A program made the translations under genes and the position numbers. The notes under the pieces are model-generated. The model had not been told where the DNA came from. It ran no database searches and saw only the letters and a program-made list of their open reading frames with translations. This document shows, one piece after another, positions 52,480-61,777 of a stretch of 64,000 bases of DNA. This stretch comes from Pseudomonas sivasensis (GTDB lineage Bacteria > Pseudomonadota > Gammaproteobacteria > Pseudomonadales > Pseudomonadaceae): positions 62,001 through 126,000 of the forward strand of contig NZ_JAAOWU010000002.1 of assembly GCF_013778505.1 (NCBI RefSeq), written 5' to 3'. The stretch's first letter is position 1, and each line of letters starts with the position of its first letter.

Positions 52480-52488
52480 ATCTATCAA

Positions 52489-53688
52489 CTACGCCGCACT
52501 AAACAACTTATGCGGATCAATCACAAACTTCTTCGGCACGCCCGCATCGAACTCGCCATACCCACGTGGTGCGTCATCCAGGCTGATCACCTGCACACCG
52601 ACGATTTCAGCAATGTTGATACGGTCCCACATGATCGCCTGCATCAGTTGGCGGTTGTACTTCATTACTGGCGTTTGCCCAGTGTGGAAGCTGTGGGATT
52701 TGGCCCAGCCCAGGCCGAAGCGGATGCTCAGGCTGCCCATTTTCGCGGCGGCATCCACAGCACCTGGATCTTCGGTGACGTACAGGCCGGGGATACCGAT
52801 CTTGCCCGCCACACGCACCACGCCCATCAGTGAGTTGAGCACCGTGGCCGGGGCTTCGGCCTTGACGCCGTCGTGACCGTGACCGCGTGCTTCAAAGCCT
52901 ACGCAGTCAACCGCGCAGTCCACTTCGGGCTCGCCGAGGAGCGCGGCGATTTGTTCGTGCAATGGGGTGTCGGTGGAGAGGTCGACGATTTCAAAACCCT
53001 GGGCCTTGGCGTGGGCCAGGCGGATGGAGTTGACGTCGCCGATGATCACCACCGCCGCGCCCAGCAGGCGTGCAGACGCAGCAGCTGCCAGGCCGACGGG
53101 ACCGGCGCCGGCGATGTAGACGGTGCTGCCAGGGCCAACGCCAGCAGTCACCGCGCCGTGGTAGCCGGTGGGGAGAATGTCGGAGAGGCAGGTCAGGTCA
53201 CGGATTTTCTCCATGGCCTTGTCACGGTCGGGCAGTTTCAGCAGGTTGAAGTCGGCGTATGGCACCAGCACGTACTCGGCCTGGCCACCGGTCCAGTCAC
53301 CCATATCGACGTAGCCATAAGCACCACCGGCACGGGCCGGGTTGACGGTCAGGCACACGCCGGTGTGCTGTTCTTTGCAGGAGCGGCAGCGGCCGCAGGC
53401 GACGTTGAAGGGGACGGAAACCAGGTCACCGATCTTCAGGTTTTCGACGTCGCTGCCCTTCTCGATCACTTCACCGGTGATCTCGTGACCGAGCACCAGG
53501 CCGGTCTGGGCGGTGGTGCGGCCGCGCACCATGTGTTGGTCGGAGCCGCAGATGTTGGTGGAGACCACGCGCAGGATGACGCCGTGTTCAATCTTCCTGC
53601 CACGGGGGTCCTGCATTTTGGGATAGTCGATTTTCTGTACTTCGACCTTGCCGTTGCCGAGATACACGACACCACGATTACCAGACAT
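52489..53688 (-). CDS. fdhA: Glutathione-independent formaldehyde dehydrogenase
   Basis: 399 residues, the length of the P. putida enzyme. Zinc-dependent, NAD-linked oxidation of formaldehyde to formate without external glutathione. Catalytic-zinc residues lie in NICGSDQHMVRG and GHEITGEVIEKG; structural zinc cysteines lie in CGRCRSCKEQHTGVC. The NAD-binding stretch is VYIAGAGPVGLAAAASARLLG. In context it oxidises formaldehyde released when sarcosine or methylglycines are demethylated. Its tail has been copied twice into the neighbouring array. Confidence 0.95.
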   Translation of the reverse strand: MSGNRGVVYLGNGKVEVQKIDYPKMQDPRGRKIEHGVILRVVSTNICGSDQHMVRGRTTAQTGLVLGHEITGEVIEKGSDVENLKIGDLVSVPFNVACGRCRSCKEQHTGVCLTVNPARAGGAYGYVDMGDWTGGQAEYVLVPYADFNLLKLPDRDKAMEKIRDLTCLSDILPTGYHGAVTAGVGPGSTVYIAGAGPVGLAAAASARLLGAAVVIIGDVNSIRLAHAKAQGFEIVDLSTDTPLHEQIAALLGEPEVDCAVDCVGFEARGHGHDGVKAEAPATVLNSLMGVVRVAGKIGIPGLYVTEDPGAVDAAAKMGSLSIRFGLGWAKSHSFHTGQTPVMKYNRQLMQAIMWDRINIAEIVGVQVISLDDAPRGYGEFDAGVPKKFVIDPHKLFSAA

Positions 53689-53790
53689 GCTTTCACCTCG
53701 CTGTTGTTTTTATGGAACTGCGTTGCCCGTTGGGTGGGCAGCGCGTTTAAGTGCTCGGGTACAGATGCTGTTATTGCGTTGTTTGTGAGG

Positions 53791-53880
53791 GCCTCAACGG
53801 GGGCAAGCCCCCTCCCACAGTTGACCGAGTTCTACCTTTGGAATGCGGTCGAATGTGGGAGGGGGCTTGCTCCCGATGGC
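53791..53880. repeat. REP doublet between fdhA and purU
   Basis: CGGGGGCAAGCCCCCTCCCAC and GTGGGAGGGGGCTTGCTCCCGAT form an inverted pair around about 40 bp. Confidence 0.9.
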
Positions 53881-53885
53881 GGCAG

Positions 53886-54743
53886 TCAGAGCACCACCGT
53901 CCGATTGGCATTCAAGAACACCCGCCGCTCAATGTGATACCCCACCGCCCGCGCCAATGTCAGCCCTTCGATGTCCCGCCCCTTGGCAATCAAATCCTCT
54001 GGATAGTGGCTGTGATCCACCACCTCCACGCCTTGGGCGATGATCGGACCTTCGTCCAGATCGTTGTTGATGTAATGCGCCGTAGCGCCGACGAGTTTCA
54101 CGCCCTTGTTGTACGCCTGGTGATAAGGCTTGGCGCCCTTGAACCCCGGCAGCAACGAGTGGTGAATATTGATGGCCTTGCCGTCCAGCTTGCGGCACAG
54201 CTCCGGCGACAGCACTTGCATGTAGCGCGCAAGGATAACCAGTTCGGCGCCCGTCTCTTCAATCACCTGCCACACCTGACGCTCCTGGGACGGTTTGTCG
54301 TTGGGGTCGAGGGGGAAATGGTAGTAGGGAATTTGATGCCAGTCGGCCAAAGGTTTGAGATCGGGATGGTTGGACACCACTGCGACCACATCCATAGACA
54401 GCTGACCGATACGCTGGCGGTACAGCAGGTCGTTAAGGCAGTGATCGGCCTTGGAGACCATGATCACCACTTTTGGCCGGTAGTTCGGCGCCGTCAGCTC
54501 GAAGATCATGCCAAAGGCTTCACCGCGCGTGGCCAGGCCATCGCGGAAAGCCTGCTCGTCGAAGCCGTCCGGCTGGCGGAATTCGACGCGAATAAAAAAC
54601 CGACCCGAGAGACGGTCATCGAACGAATGGTGCTCGGTGACGTAGCAGCCCTGTTCGAACAGATAGCGGGTGACCGCGTCCACCGTGCCGAGCACGCTGG
54701 GGCAGTCGGCGGTCAAAATCCATGTATCGGGTGCGCGGCTCAT
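53886..54743 (-). CDS. purU: PurU, formyltetrahydrofolate deformylase
   Basis: 285 residues. Hydrolyses 10-formyl-THF to formate and THF, which drains one-carbon units from glycine and sarcosine use. An N-terminal ACT domain (WILTADCPSVLGTVDAVTRYLFEQG) precedes a formyltransferase-fold domain with HNHPDLKPL-like SNHPDLKPLADW, the NIHHSLLPGFKGAKPYHQAY segment and the catalytic aspartate in DLDEGPIIAQ. The gene sits between fdhA and soxG on the same strand. Confidence 0.94.
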   Translation of the reverse strand: MSRAPDTWILTADCPSVLGTVDAVTRYLFEQGCYVTEHHSFDDRLSGRFFIRVEFRQPDGFDEQAFRDGLATRGEAFGMIFELTAPNYRPKVVIMVSKADHCLNDLLYRQRIGQLSMDVVAVVSNHPDLKPLADWHQIPYYHFPLDPNDKPSQERQVWQVIEETGAELVILARYMQVLSPELCRKLDGKAINIHHSLLPGFKGAKPYHQAYNKGVKLVGATAHYINNDLDEGPIIAQGVEVVDHSHYPEDLIAKGRDIEGLTLARAVGYHIERRVFLNANRTVVL

Positions 54744-54759
54744 ACTGGAATCCTCAGGC

Positions 54760-54906
54760 CCTTGTGGCGAGGGGGCTTGTCCCCGTTGAGCTGCGAAGCA
54801 GCTCCAAAACCCGCCACTCGGTTATTGCAGAAAAAATGAGCTGACCTTAGTGGGACAGTGGGACCGCTGCGCGCTCCAACGGGGGGCAATCCCCCTCGCC
54901 ACAAAA
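54760..54906. repeat. REP-like inverted pair between purU and soxG
   Basis: TTGTGGCGAGGGGGCTTGTCCCCGTTG at one end and CAACGGGGGGCAATCCCCCTCGCCACAA at the other, with GAGCTGCGAAGCAGCTC inside. A third REP subclass, with GTGGCGAGG instead of GTGGGAGG. Confidence 0.75.
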
Positions 54907-54918
54907 GCGCCCACTCGA

Positions 54919-55551
54919 TCAGGCTTGAACGCTCAGGCCGAATTCGGCCGAGGCGTCTTGCAGCCACAACCACCAGTAATCCGAGAAGCTGCGACGAATC
55001 ACCAGTTCCCAGGTGTCTTCAGCCGTGTGGCGGATCACCAATTGCGACTTGGCGAACACCGTGCCCACTGCCTTGCCCACCGGGAAGTTGTTGGGGTGCA
55101 CGTCGTAGCTGGTGGATTTCATCAGCACATCACGCACGTTCGGGCCGCTCAGTTCAAGGATCTGCTGACCGCCGCTGACGTTGACGACCTGGATATGCAA
55201 ATCACCCAGAGCGGCGCGCAGGTTTTGTTCGGCGGCGAATTCCTCACCGCTTGGCACGATCAGCAACCACTCATCCGGGCCGAGCCATTGCAGGCTGGTT
55301 TCGCCTTTGACGATGACCTGCAGGGCGCCGGGCAGTTCGATGCCCAGGGCCTTGTGCACGCCGGCGGCGAAGGCTGCGTCATGGCCGTCACCACGAAGGG
55401 TCAGGTGGCCGAGGAGTTTCTTTTCACGCACGGTCACGCCGGCGTTCTTGCGGCCCTTACCGACCAGGCTGGCGAGGTCGGCATGGTGCAGCGACGACTC
55501 GGCCTTGGCGCCGGAGGTGGGGCGTTGTTGGTAAACATTGGCTGCTGTCAT
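54919..55551 (-). CDS. soxG: SoxG, sarcosine oxidase gamma subunit
   Basis: 210 residues from ATG 55551 (MTAANVYQQRPTSGAKAESSL). It is the folate-binding-like gamma subunit of heterotetrameric sarcosine oxidase, resembling the GcvT fold, with SLQWLGPDEWLLIVP and VVNVSGGQQILELSGPNVRDVL typical of the family. The complex makes glycine, hydrogen peroxide and methylene-THF from sarcosine. A REP doublet separates it from soxA upstream. Confidence 0.92.
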   Translation of the reverse strand: MTAANVYQQRPTSGAKAESSLHHADLASLVGKGRKNAGVTVREKKLLGHLTLRGDGHDAAFAAGVHKALGIELPGALQVIVKGETSLQWLGPDEWLLIVPSGEEFAAEQNLRAALGDLHIQVVNVSGGQQILELSGPNVRDVLMKSTSYDVHPNNFPVGKAVGTVFAKSQLVIRHTAEDTWELVIRRSFSDYWWLWLQDASAEFGLSVQA

Positions 55552-55589
55552 AAAGCACCTATCTGAATTCTGGGGTGACTGTTCTGGCC

Positions 55590-55670
55590 TCATCGGGGGC
55601 AAGCCCCCTCCCACATTTGAAAGTATTCACCCATCAAAATGTGGGAGGAGGCTTGCTCCCGATGGCCGCG
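55590..55670. repeat. REP doublet between soxA and soxG
   Basis: CATCGGGGGCAAGCCCCCTCCCACATTT and AAATGTGGGAGGAGGCTTGCTCCCGATG are near-perfect inverted copies inside the operon. Confidence 0.9.
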
Positions 55671-55680
55671 CCGCGGTCTA

Positions 55681-58600
55681 TCAGATGTTCTGCCGATCAC
55701 CCTTAGGATCAAAGAACACCGAAGACACAATCTCCGCCTCGATCACGCTGCCATCCGCCTGGGGTGAGAACACCCGCTCGCCGATGCGCTTCAAGCCGCC
55801 CTTCACCACGCCCATGGCAAACGAATAGCCCAGGGAGTTATGCGCATAACTTGAGGTGACGTGGCCGACCATCTTCATCGGGATCGACTGCTTCGGATCG
55901 AACACCAGTTGCGCGCCTTCCGGCAGCCACACAGTCGGGTCGATCGGCTTTAAGCCCACCAGTTGCTTACGCTCTTCGCGCACGCAGTCTTCACGGTTCA
56001 TCCCACGCCAGCCGATCCACGAGAACGGTTTGGTGCGGCCAACGCACCAGCCCATGTTCAGGTCGTCCGGGGTCATCGAGCCGTCGGTGTCCTGGCCGAC
56101 GATGATGAAGCCCTTCTCGGCCCGCAGTACGTGCATGGTTTCGGTGCCGTACGGGGTCAGGTTGTACTTCTTGCCGGCCGCGACGATCTGTTCCAGCACG
56201 CCCATGGCGTAGTCGGCCTGCACGTTGACTTCGTACGACAGCTCACCGGTAAACGAGATACGGAACACCCGCGCCGGCACACCGCCTACCAGGCCTTCTT
56301 TCCAGGTCATGAACGGGAAACCGTCCTTGTCCAGGTCGATGTCGGTGACTTCGGCCAGCAGCTTGCGGCTGTTAGGACCGGACAGGGTCATGGTCGCCCA
56401 ATGGTCGGTGACCGAGGTGAAGTACACCTTGAGGTCCGGCCATTCGGTCTGTTGGTAGATTTCCAGCCACTGCAGCACACGGGCGGCGCCGCCGGTGGTG
56501 GTGGTCATCAGGAAGTGGTTGTCGGCGAGACAGGCGGTGACGCCGTCGTCGAAGACCATGCCGTCTTCCTTGCACATCAGGCCGTAACGCGCCTTGCCCA
56601 CATCGAGCTTGGTCCAGGCGTTGCTGTAGATGCGGTTGAGGAACTCACGCGCATCCGGGCCCTGGATGTCGATCTTGCCGAGGGTGGACGCATCCAGCAG
56701 GCCGACGCTGTCGCGCACGGCCAGGCATTCGCGTTTCACGGCGGCGTGCAGGTCTTCACCGTTGCGCGGGAAGTACCACGGGCGTTTCCACTGACCAACG
56801 TCTTCAAACTCGGCGCCGTTTTTCACGTGCCAGGCTTGCAGCGCGGTGTAGCGCACGGGTTCGAAGATGTGCCCACAGTGCCGGCCCGCTACCGCGCCGA
56901 AGGTCACCGGCGTGTAGTTGGGGCGGAACATGGTGGTGCCCATCTGCGGAATGGTCACGTTCAGCGAGCGTGCGGCAATCGCCAGGCCGTTGACGTTGCC
57001 GAGCTTGCCCTGGTCGGTGCCGAAGCCCAACGCGGTGTAGCGCTTGACGTGTTCCACCGACTCGAAACCTTCGCGGGTGGCGAGTTCGATGGCGGCGGCG
57101 GTGACGTCGTTCTGCAGGTCGACAAATTGCTTCGGCGCCCGTGCGGTAGCTTTCTCGTGAGGCACTTGGAACAGCGCCAGGGTTGGCTCTTCCAGACGGC
57201 TCAAGGCTTTTGGCAGCGTACCTTCCACCGGGGCAAAACCGGCTTCGCTGGCCGCGCGTACGCCGCCTTCAAAACCATCCGCCAGGGAATCGCCAAGGCC
57301 GTAGACGCCATTGATGCCACCGACGCACACACGTTTCTGCGGTGCTTCGCCCGGTACAAAACCGAGGATGTCTTCGCGCCAGGTCGGCTTGCCACCCAGG
57401 TGCGAGGCCAAGTGGACCACCGGGCTGTAGCCGCCGGAGCTGGCCACCAGGTCGCAGTCCAGCCACTCGCCAGGGCTGGTGACTTTATGCGCCTTGACGT
57501 CGATCGCGGCGATACGCGCAGCGGTGACGCGCTTGGTGCCACGAGCCTCGATCACGGCGCTGCCGGTGAGGATACGAATACCTTTGGCGCGAGCTTCTTC
57601 AACCAGCGCGCCGCGTGGGTTGTGGCGCACATCAGCCACCGCCACCACTTGCAGACCGGCATCGAGCCAGTCCAGCGCAACGCGGTAAGCGTGGTCGTTG
57701 TTGGTCGACAGCACCAGCTTTTTACCCGGTGCTACGCCATAGCGACGCACGTAGGTGGAAACCGCACCCGCGAGCATATTGCCCGGCACGTCGTTGTTGC
57801 CGTACACCAGCGGACGCTCGCAAGCACCGGTCGCCAGGACCACACGCTTGGCACGCACGCGGTGGATGCGCTGGCGCACCACACCAATCGGCGCACGGTC
57901 ACCCAAGTGATCGGTGAGGCGCTCGTGAATGGTCAGGAAGTTATGGTCGTGGTAGCCGTTGACAGTGGCGCGGGGCAGCAGCACCACGTCCGGCAGGGAT
58001 TTCAGTTCAGCGATGACACTCGCGACCCATTCAGTGGCCGGCTTGCCGTCGAGGCTTTCGCGGGAATCAAGCAGCGAACCGCCGAACTCTTCCTGCTCAT
58101 CGGCGATGATCACGCGGGCACCGCTGCGCGCAGCAGCCAGTGCAGCAGCGAGGCCGGCGGGGCCTGCGCCGACCACCAGCACGTCGCAGTGACGGTTGAA
58201 GTTGTCGTAGGTGTCCGGGTCGTTCTCGGTCGGCGAGCGACCCAGCCCTGCGGCCTTACGGATGTACTTCTCGTAGGTCATCCAGAACGATTGCGGGTAC
58301 ATGAAGGTTTTGTAGTAGAAACCCGGCGGCATCAGCTTGCCGCCGACCTTGCCGAGAATGCCCATCATGTCGTTGTTGACGCTCGGCCAGCCGTTGGTGC
58401 TGGTGGCGACCAGGCCTTGGTACAGCGCCTGTTGCGTGGCGCGCACGTTAGGGATTTGCGTGGCTTCGGTGGCGCCGATCTGCAGCACCGCGTTTGGCTC
58501 TTCAGCGCCGGCAGCAAAGATGCCCCGTGGACGCGAGTACTTGAAGCTGCGGCCAATGATGTCGACGCCGTTGGCCAGCAATGCAGCGGCCAGGGTATCG

Positions 58601-58698
58601 CCTTCAAAGCCTTTGTAGCTCTGGCCGTTGAAGCTGAAGGTCAGGACTTTATTCCGGTCGATCCGGCCACCGTTGGACAGGCGATTGATCTGGCTCAT
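55681..58698 (-). CDS. soxA: SoxA, sarcosine oxidase alpha subunit
   Basis: 1005 residues, the large alpha chain. The N-terminal part has a ferredoxin-like region (FNGQSYKGFEGDTLAAALLANGVDIIGRSFKYSRPRG) and an NAD-binding GxGxxG in VLVVGAGPAGLAAALAAARSGARV; the C-terminal part is a GcvT-like folate domain (LDASTLGKIDIQGPDAREFLNRIY, MSGPNSRKLL-like TLSGPNSRKLLAEV). It overlaps soxD by 4 bp. A signature of glycine-betaine degradation. Confidence 0.96.
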   Translation of the reverse strand: MSQINRLSNGGRIDRNKVLTFSFNGQSYKGFEGDTLAAALLANGVDIIGRSFKYSRPRGIFAAGAEEPNAVLQIGATEATQIPNVRATQQALYQGLVATSTNGWPSVNNDMMGILGKVGGKLMPPGFYYKTFMYPQSFWMTYEKYIRKAAGLGRSPTENDPDTYDNFNRHCDVLVVGAGPAGLAAALAAARSGARVIIADEQEEFGGSLLDSRESLDGKPATEWVASVIAELKSLPDVVLLPRATVNGYHDHNFLTIHERLTDHLGDRAPIGVVRQRIHRVRAKRVVLATGACERPLVYGNNDVPGNMLAGAVSTYVRRYGVAPGKKLVLSTNNDHAYRVALDWLDAGLQVVAVADVRHNPRGALVEEARAKGIRILTGSAVIEARGTKRVTAARIAAIDVKAHKVTSPGEWLDCDLVASSGGYSPVVHLASHLGGKPTWREDILGFVPGEAPQKRVCVGGINGVYGLGDSLADGFEGGVRAASEAGFAPVEGTLPKALSRLEEPTLALFQVPHEKATARAPKQFVDLQNDVTAAAIELATREGFESVEHVKRYTALGFGTDQGKLGNVNGLAIAARSLNVTIPQMGTTMFRPNYTPVTFGAVAGRHCGHIFEPVRYTALQAWHVKNGAEFEDVGQWKRPWYFPRNGEDLHAAVKRECLAVRDSVGLLDASTLGKIDIQGPDAREFLNRIYSNAWTKLDVGKARYGLMCKEDGMVFDDGVTACLADNHFLMTTTTGGAARVLQWLEIYQQTEWPDLKVYFTSVTDHWATMTLSGPNSRKLLAEVTDIDLDKDGFPFMTWKEGLVGGVPARVFRISFTGELSYEVNVQADYAMGVLEQIVAAGKKYNLTPYGTETMHVLRAEKGFIIVGQDTDGSMTPDDLNMGWCVGRTKPFSWIGWRGMNREDCVREERKQLVGLKPIDPTVWLPEGAQLVFDPKQSIPMKMVGHVTSSYAHNSLGYSFAMGVVKGGLKRIGERVFSPQADGSVIEAEIVSSVFFDPKGDRQNI

Positions 58699-58997
58699 AC
58701 CTTCTCTCCAGAGGCCTTGGCGGTGAATTGCGGCTTCTCACCGATCTTGTAGGTTTCAAGAATTTCGTAGGTCACGGTGTCGCGGGTCGCGTTGAAATAT
58801 TGGCGGCAACCGGCGGCATGGATCCACAGTTCGTGATGCAGGCCGCGCGGGTTGTCGCGGAAGAACATGTAGTCGCCCCACTGCTCGTCGGTGCAGGCAT
58901 TCGGGTCCAGCGGGCGCGGGATGTGCGCTTGGCCGGACGCGTGGAATTCCTCTTCGGAGCGCAGTTCGCCACAGTGAGGACAGAAGATATGCAACAT
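58695..58997 (-). CDS. soxD: SoxD, sarcosine oxidase delta subunit
   Basis: 100 residues beginning MLHIFCPHCGELRSEEEF. The zinc site is built from CPHCGE, a histidine in HHELWIHAAGC and the cysteine of that segment, as in known delta subunits. The stop overlaps the soxA start, so translation is coupled. It lies 15 bp after soxB. Confidence 0.95.
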   Translation of the reverse strand: MLHIFCPHCGELRSEEEFHASGQAHIPRPLDPNACTDEQWGDYMFFRDNPRGLHHELWIHAAGCRQYFNATRDTVTYEILETYKIGEKPQFTAKASGEKV

Positions 58998-59012
58998 AGG
59001 AAATTTCTCCTG

Positions 59013-60263
59013 TTAGTGGGCGACGGCCGCAGCGCCGTGTTCGTCGATCAACGCACCGTTGTGGAAACGGTCGATGGAGAAAGGTGCAGCCAATGGGTGC
59101 ATTTCACCCTTGGCGAGACTCGCGGCAAACACGTTGCCTGAGCCCGGCGTAGCCTTGAAGCCACCGGTGCCCCAACCGCAGTTGAAGAACATGTTCGGCA
59201 CTGGGGTCTTGGAGATGATCGGGCAGGCGTCCGGCGTGGTGTCAACGATGCCGCCCCACTGACGGTTCATGCGCACGCGCGACAGCACCGGGAACATCTC
59301 GACGATGGCCTGGATGGTGTGTTCGATCACCGGGTACGAGCCGCGCTGGCCGTAGCCGTTGTAGCCGTCGATACCGGCGCCGATCACCAGGTCGCCCTTG
59401 TCGGACTGGCTGATGTAACCGTGCACGGCGTTGGACATGATCACGCTGTCGATAATCGGCTTGATCGGCTCCGACACCAACGCTTGCAGCGGGTGGGATT
59501 CGATCGGCAGGCGGAAACCGGCGAGCGAAGCCATGTGGCCGGAGTTACCCGCCGTCACCACACCGACGCGCTTGGCGCCGATAAAGCCCTTGTTGGTTTC
59601 CACACCGATGCACACGCCGTTTTCCTTGCGGAAACCGATCACTTCGGTCTGCTGGATCAGGTCCACGCCGAGTGCGTCAGCGGCGCGGGCAAAGCCCCAG
59701 GCCACGGCATCGTGACGGGCCACGCCGCCGCGACGTTGCACGGTGGCGCCAAGCACCGGGTAGCGGGTGTTCTTGGAGCAATCCAGGTACGGAATCTCGT
59801 CGGCCACTTGCTTGGCATTGAGCAGTTCGCCGTCCACGCCGTTGAGGCGGTTGGCGCTCACACGGCGCTCGGAATCACGGATGTCCTGCAGGGTGTGGCA
59901 CAGGTTGTAGACGCCACGCTGAGAGAACATCACGTTGTAGTTCAGGTCCTGGGACAGGCCTTCCCACAGTTTCATCGCGTGTTCGTACAGGTGCGCCGAC
60001 TCATCCCACAGGTAGTTGGAACGCACGATGGTGGTGTTGCGCGCGGTGTTACCGCCGCCCAGCCAGCCTTTCTCGACCACGGCCACGTTGGTGATGCCGT
60101 GCTCTTTCGCCAGGTAGTAGGCGGTCGCCAGACCATGCCCGCCGCCGCCGACGATAACCACGTCGTAGACCTTTTTCGGGGTCGGCGTGCGCCACATCTT
60201 CTGCCAGTTTTCGTGGTGGCTGAGGGAGTGCTTGAAGAGGCCGAAGCCCGAGTAGCGTTGCAT
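59013..60263 (-). CDS. soxB: SoxB, sarcosine oxidase beta subunit
   Basis: 416 residues from ATG 60263 ([20 protein letters not shown]); GGAG lies 8 nt upstream. The dinucleotide site is [25 protein letters not shown] and the covalent FMN/FAD region is typical ([19 protein letters not shown]). The C-terminal [15 protein letters not shown] is the conserved flavin-binding end. The open frame extends 141 bp upstream without support. It follows glyA by 22 bp. Confidence 0.95.
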   Translation of the reverse strand: MQRYSGFGLFKHSLSHHENWQKMWRTPTPKKVYDVVIVGGGGHGLATAYYLAKEHGITNVAVVEKGWLGGGNTARNTTIVRSNYLWDESAHLYEHAMKLWEGLSQDLNYNVMFSQRGVYNLCHTLQDIRDSERRVSANRLNGVDGELLNAKQVADEIPYLDCSKNTRYPVLGATVQRRGGVARHDAVAWGFARAADALGVDLIQQTEVIGFRKENGVCIGVETNKGFIGAKRVGVVTAGNSGHMASLAGFRLPIESHPLQALVSEPIKPIIDSVIMSNAVHGYISQSDKGDLVIGAGIDGYNGYGQRGSYPVIEHTIQAIVEMFPVLSRVRMNRQWGGIVDTTPDACPIISKTPVPNMFFNCGWGTGGFKATPGSGNVFAASLAKGEMHPLAAPFSIDRFHNGALIDEHGAAAVAH

Positions 60264-60285
60264 AGTCATTACTCCAAAACCGCGC

Positions 60286-61539
60286 TCAGCGATAAACCGG
60301 GAAATCAGCGCACAGGGCAGACACGTGCTTGGCCACGTTGGCCTCGACGTCGGCATCGCCGAGGTTGTCGAGGATGTCGCAGATCCAACCAGCCAACTCA
60401 ACACACTGCGTCACTTTGAAACCGCGCGTGGTCACCGCCGGGGTGCCAATGCGCAGGCCCGAGGTCACGAACGGCGACTGCGGGTCATTCGGCACGGCGT
60501 TTTTGTTGACGGTGATGTGGGCGCGACCGAGGGCGGCATCCGCCTCTTTGCCGGTGAGGCCCTGACGGATCAGGCTGACCAGGAACAAGTGGTTATCGGT
60601 GCCGCCGGACACTACATCGTAGCCGCGTTTGATAAACACGCCGGCCATGGCCTGGGCGTTGTCGATCACCTGCTGCTGGTAGACCTTGAAGCCTGGCTCC
60701 TGGGCTTCCTTGAAGCACACGGCCTTGCCGGCGATCACATGCATCAGCGGGCCGCCCTGGGCGCCAGGGAACACGGCGGCGTTGAGTTTCTTTTCAATTT
60801 CTTCGTTGGCCTTGGCCAGGATCAAACCGCCACGTGGACCGCGCAGGGTTTTGTGGGTGGTGGTGGTGACCACGTCTGCGTAGGGCAGTGGGTTCGGGTA
60901 CAGGCCGGCGGCGACCAGGCCGGCGACGTGGGCCATGTCGACGAACAGCAGCGCGCCGACTTTGTCAGCGATGGCGCGAAAACGTGGGAAATCCAGGGTC
61001 TTGGAGTAGGCAGAGAAACCGGCCACCACCATTTTCGGCTTGTGCTCGACGGCCAGGCGCTCGACTTCGTCGTAGTCGATCAAGCCGGTATCCGTGTTGA
61101 TGCCGTACTGCACCGCGTTGTAGAGCTTGCCCGAGGACGACACTTTGGCGCCGTGGGTCAGGTGACCGCCGTGGGCCAGGCTCATGCCCAGGATGGTGTC
61201 GCCGGCATTGATCAACGCCAGGTACACAGCGCTGTTGGCAGACGAACCGGAGTGTGGCTGCACGTTGGCGTAATCGGCGCCGAACAGTTGCTTGGCGCGC
61301 TCGATGGCCAGGGCTTCAACCTTGTCCACGTGCTCGCAGCCGCCGTAGTAGCGCTTGCCTGGGTAGCCTTCGGCGTATTTGTTGGTGAGGCCGCTGCCTT
61401 GAGCTTCCATCACACGCTTGCTGGTGTAGTTCTCCGACGCGATCAGCTCGATATGATCTTCCTGACGCTGCTCTTCGGCATTCATGGCCGCCAGCAGTGC
61501 GTCGTCATATCCCTGGATCTGGTCTTGTTTGCTGAACAT
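60286..61539 (-). CDS. glyA: GlyA, serine hydroxymethyltransferase of the sarcosine operon
   Basis: 417 residues. PLP-dependent interconversion of glycine plus methylene-THF to serine, which captures both products of sarcosine oxidase. Seen are [38 protein letters not shown], the substrate region [14 protein letters not shown], and the Schiff-base lysine in [16 protein letters not shown]. This is the first gene of the glyA-soxBDAG set. It is the operon-linked isoform; other glyA copies are expected elsewhere. Confidence 0.96.
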   Translation of the reverse strand: MFSKQDQIQGYDDALLAAMNAEEQRQEDHIELIASENYTSKRVMEAQGSGLTNKYAEGYPGKRYYGGCEHVDKVEALAIERAKQLFGADYANVQPHSGSSANSAVYLALINAGDTILGMSLAHGGHLTHGAKVSSSGKLYNAVQYGINTDTGLIDYDEVERLAVEHKPKMVVAGFSAYSKTLDFPRFRAIADKVGALLFVDMAHVAGLVAAGLYPNPLPYADVVTTTTHKTLRGPRGGLILAKANEEIEKKLNAAVFPGAQGGPLMHVIAGKAVCFKEAQEPGFKVYQQQVIDNAQAMAGVFIKRGYDVVSGGTDNHLFLVSLIRQGLTGKEADAALGRAHITVNKNAVPNDPQSPFVTSGLRIGTPAVTTRGFKVTQCVELAGWICDILDNLGDADVEANVAKHVSALCADFPVYR

Positions 61540-61680
61540 CGCGTCTCTCCCAGCCTTTCGTATTGTTGAGGCCCGTCGCAGGGCCCTTTGATGCGATGGT
61601 AGGGCTGGCGCAGACAGGCCAAATGCCTACGGACGCCACGCAAAGGTGCGTTTACGACATTGCCGGAACAACACAGAACA

Positions 61681-61773
61681 AATGTGGGAGGGGGCTTGCT
61701 CCCGATAGCGGAGTGTCAGCCACAGCATGTGCAAACTGATCCACCGCTATCGGGAGCAAGCCCCCTCCCACAA
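61681..61773. repeat. REP doublet between glyA and the TraX-like gene
   Basis: AATGTGGGAGGGGGCTTGCTCCCGATAGCG and CGCTATCGGGAGCAAGCCCCCTCCCACA are almost perfect inverted copies around about 40 bp. Confidence 0.92.
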
Positions 61774-61777
61774 TGGG

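Noticed and set aside
49101..52484. Integron or transposon as the cause of the array
   Set aside because: No integrase, transposase or terminal repeats are seen; shared fdhA tails point to tandem duplication in place.
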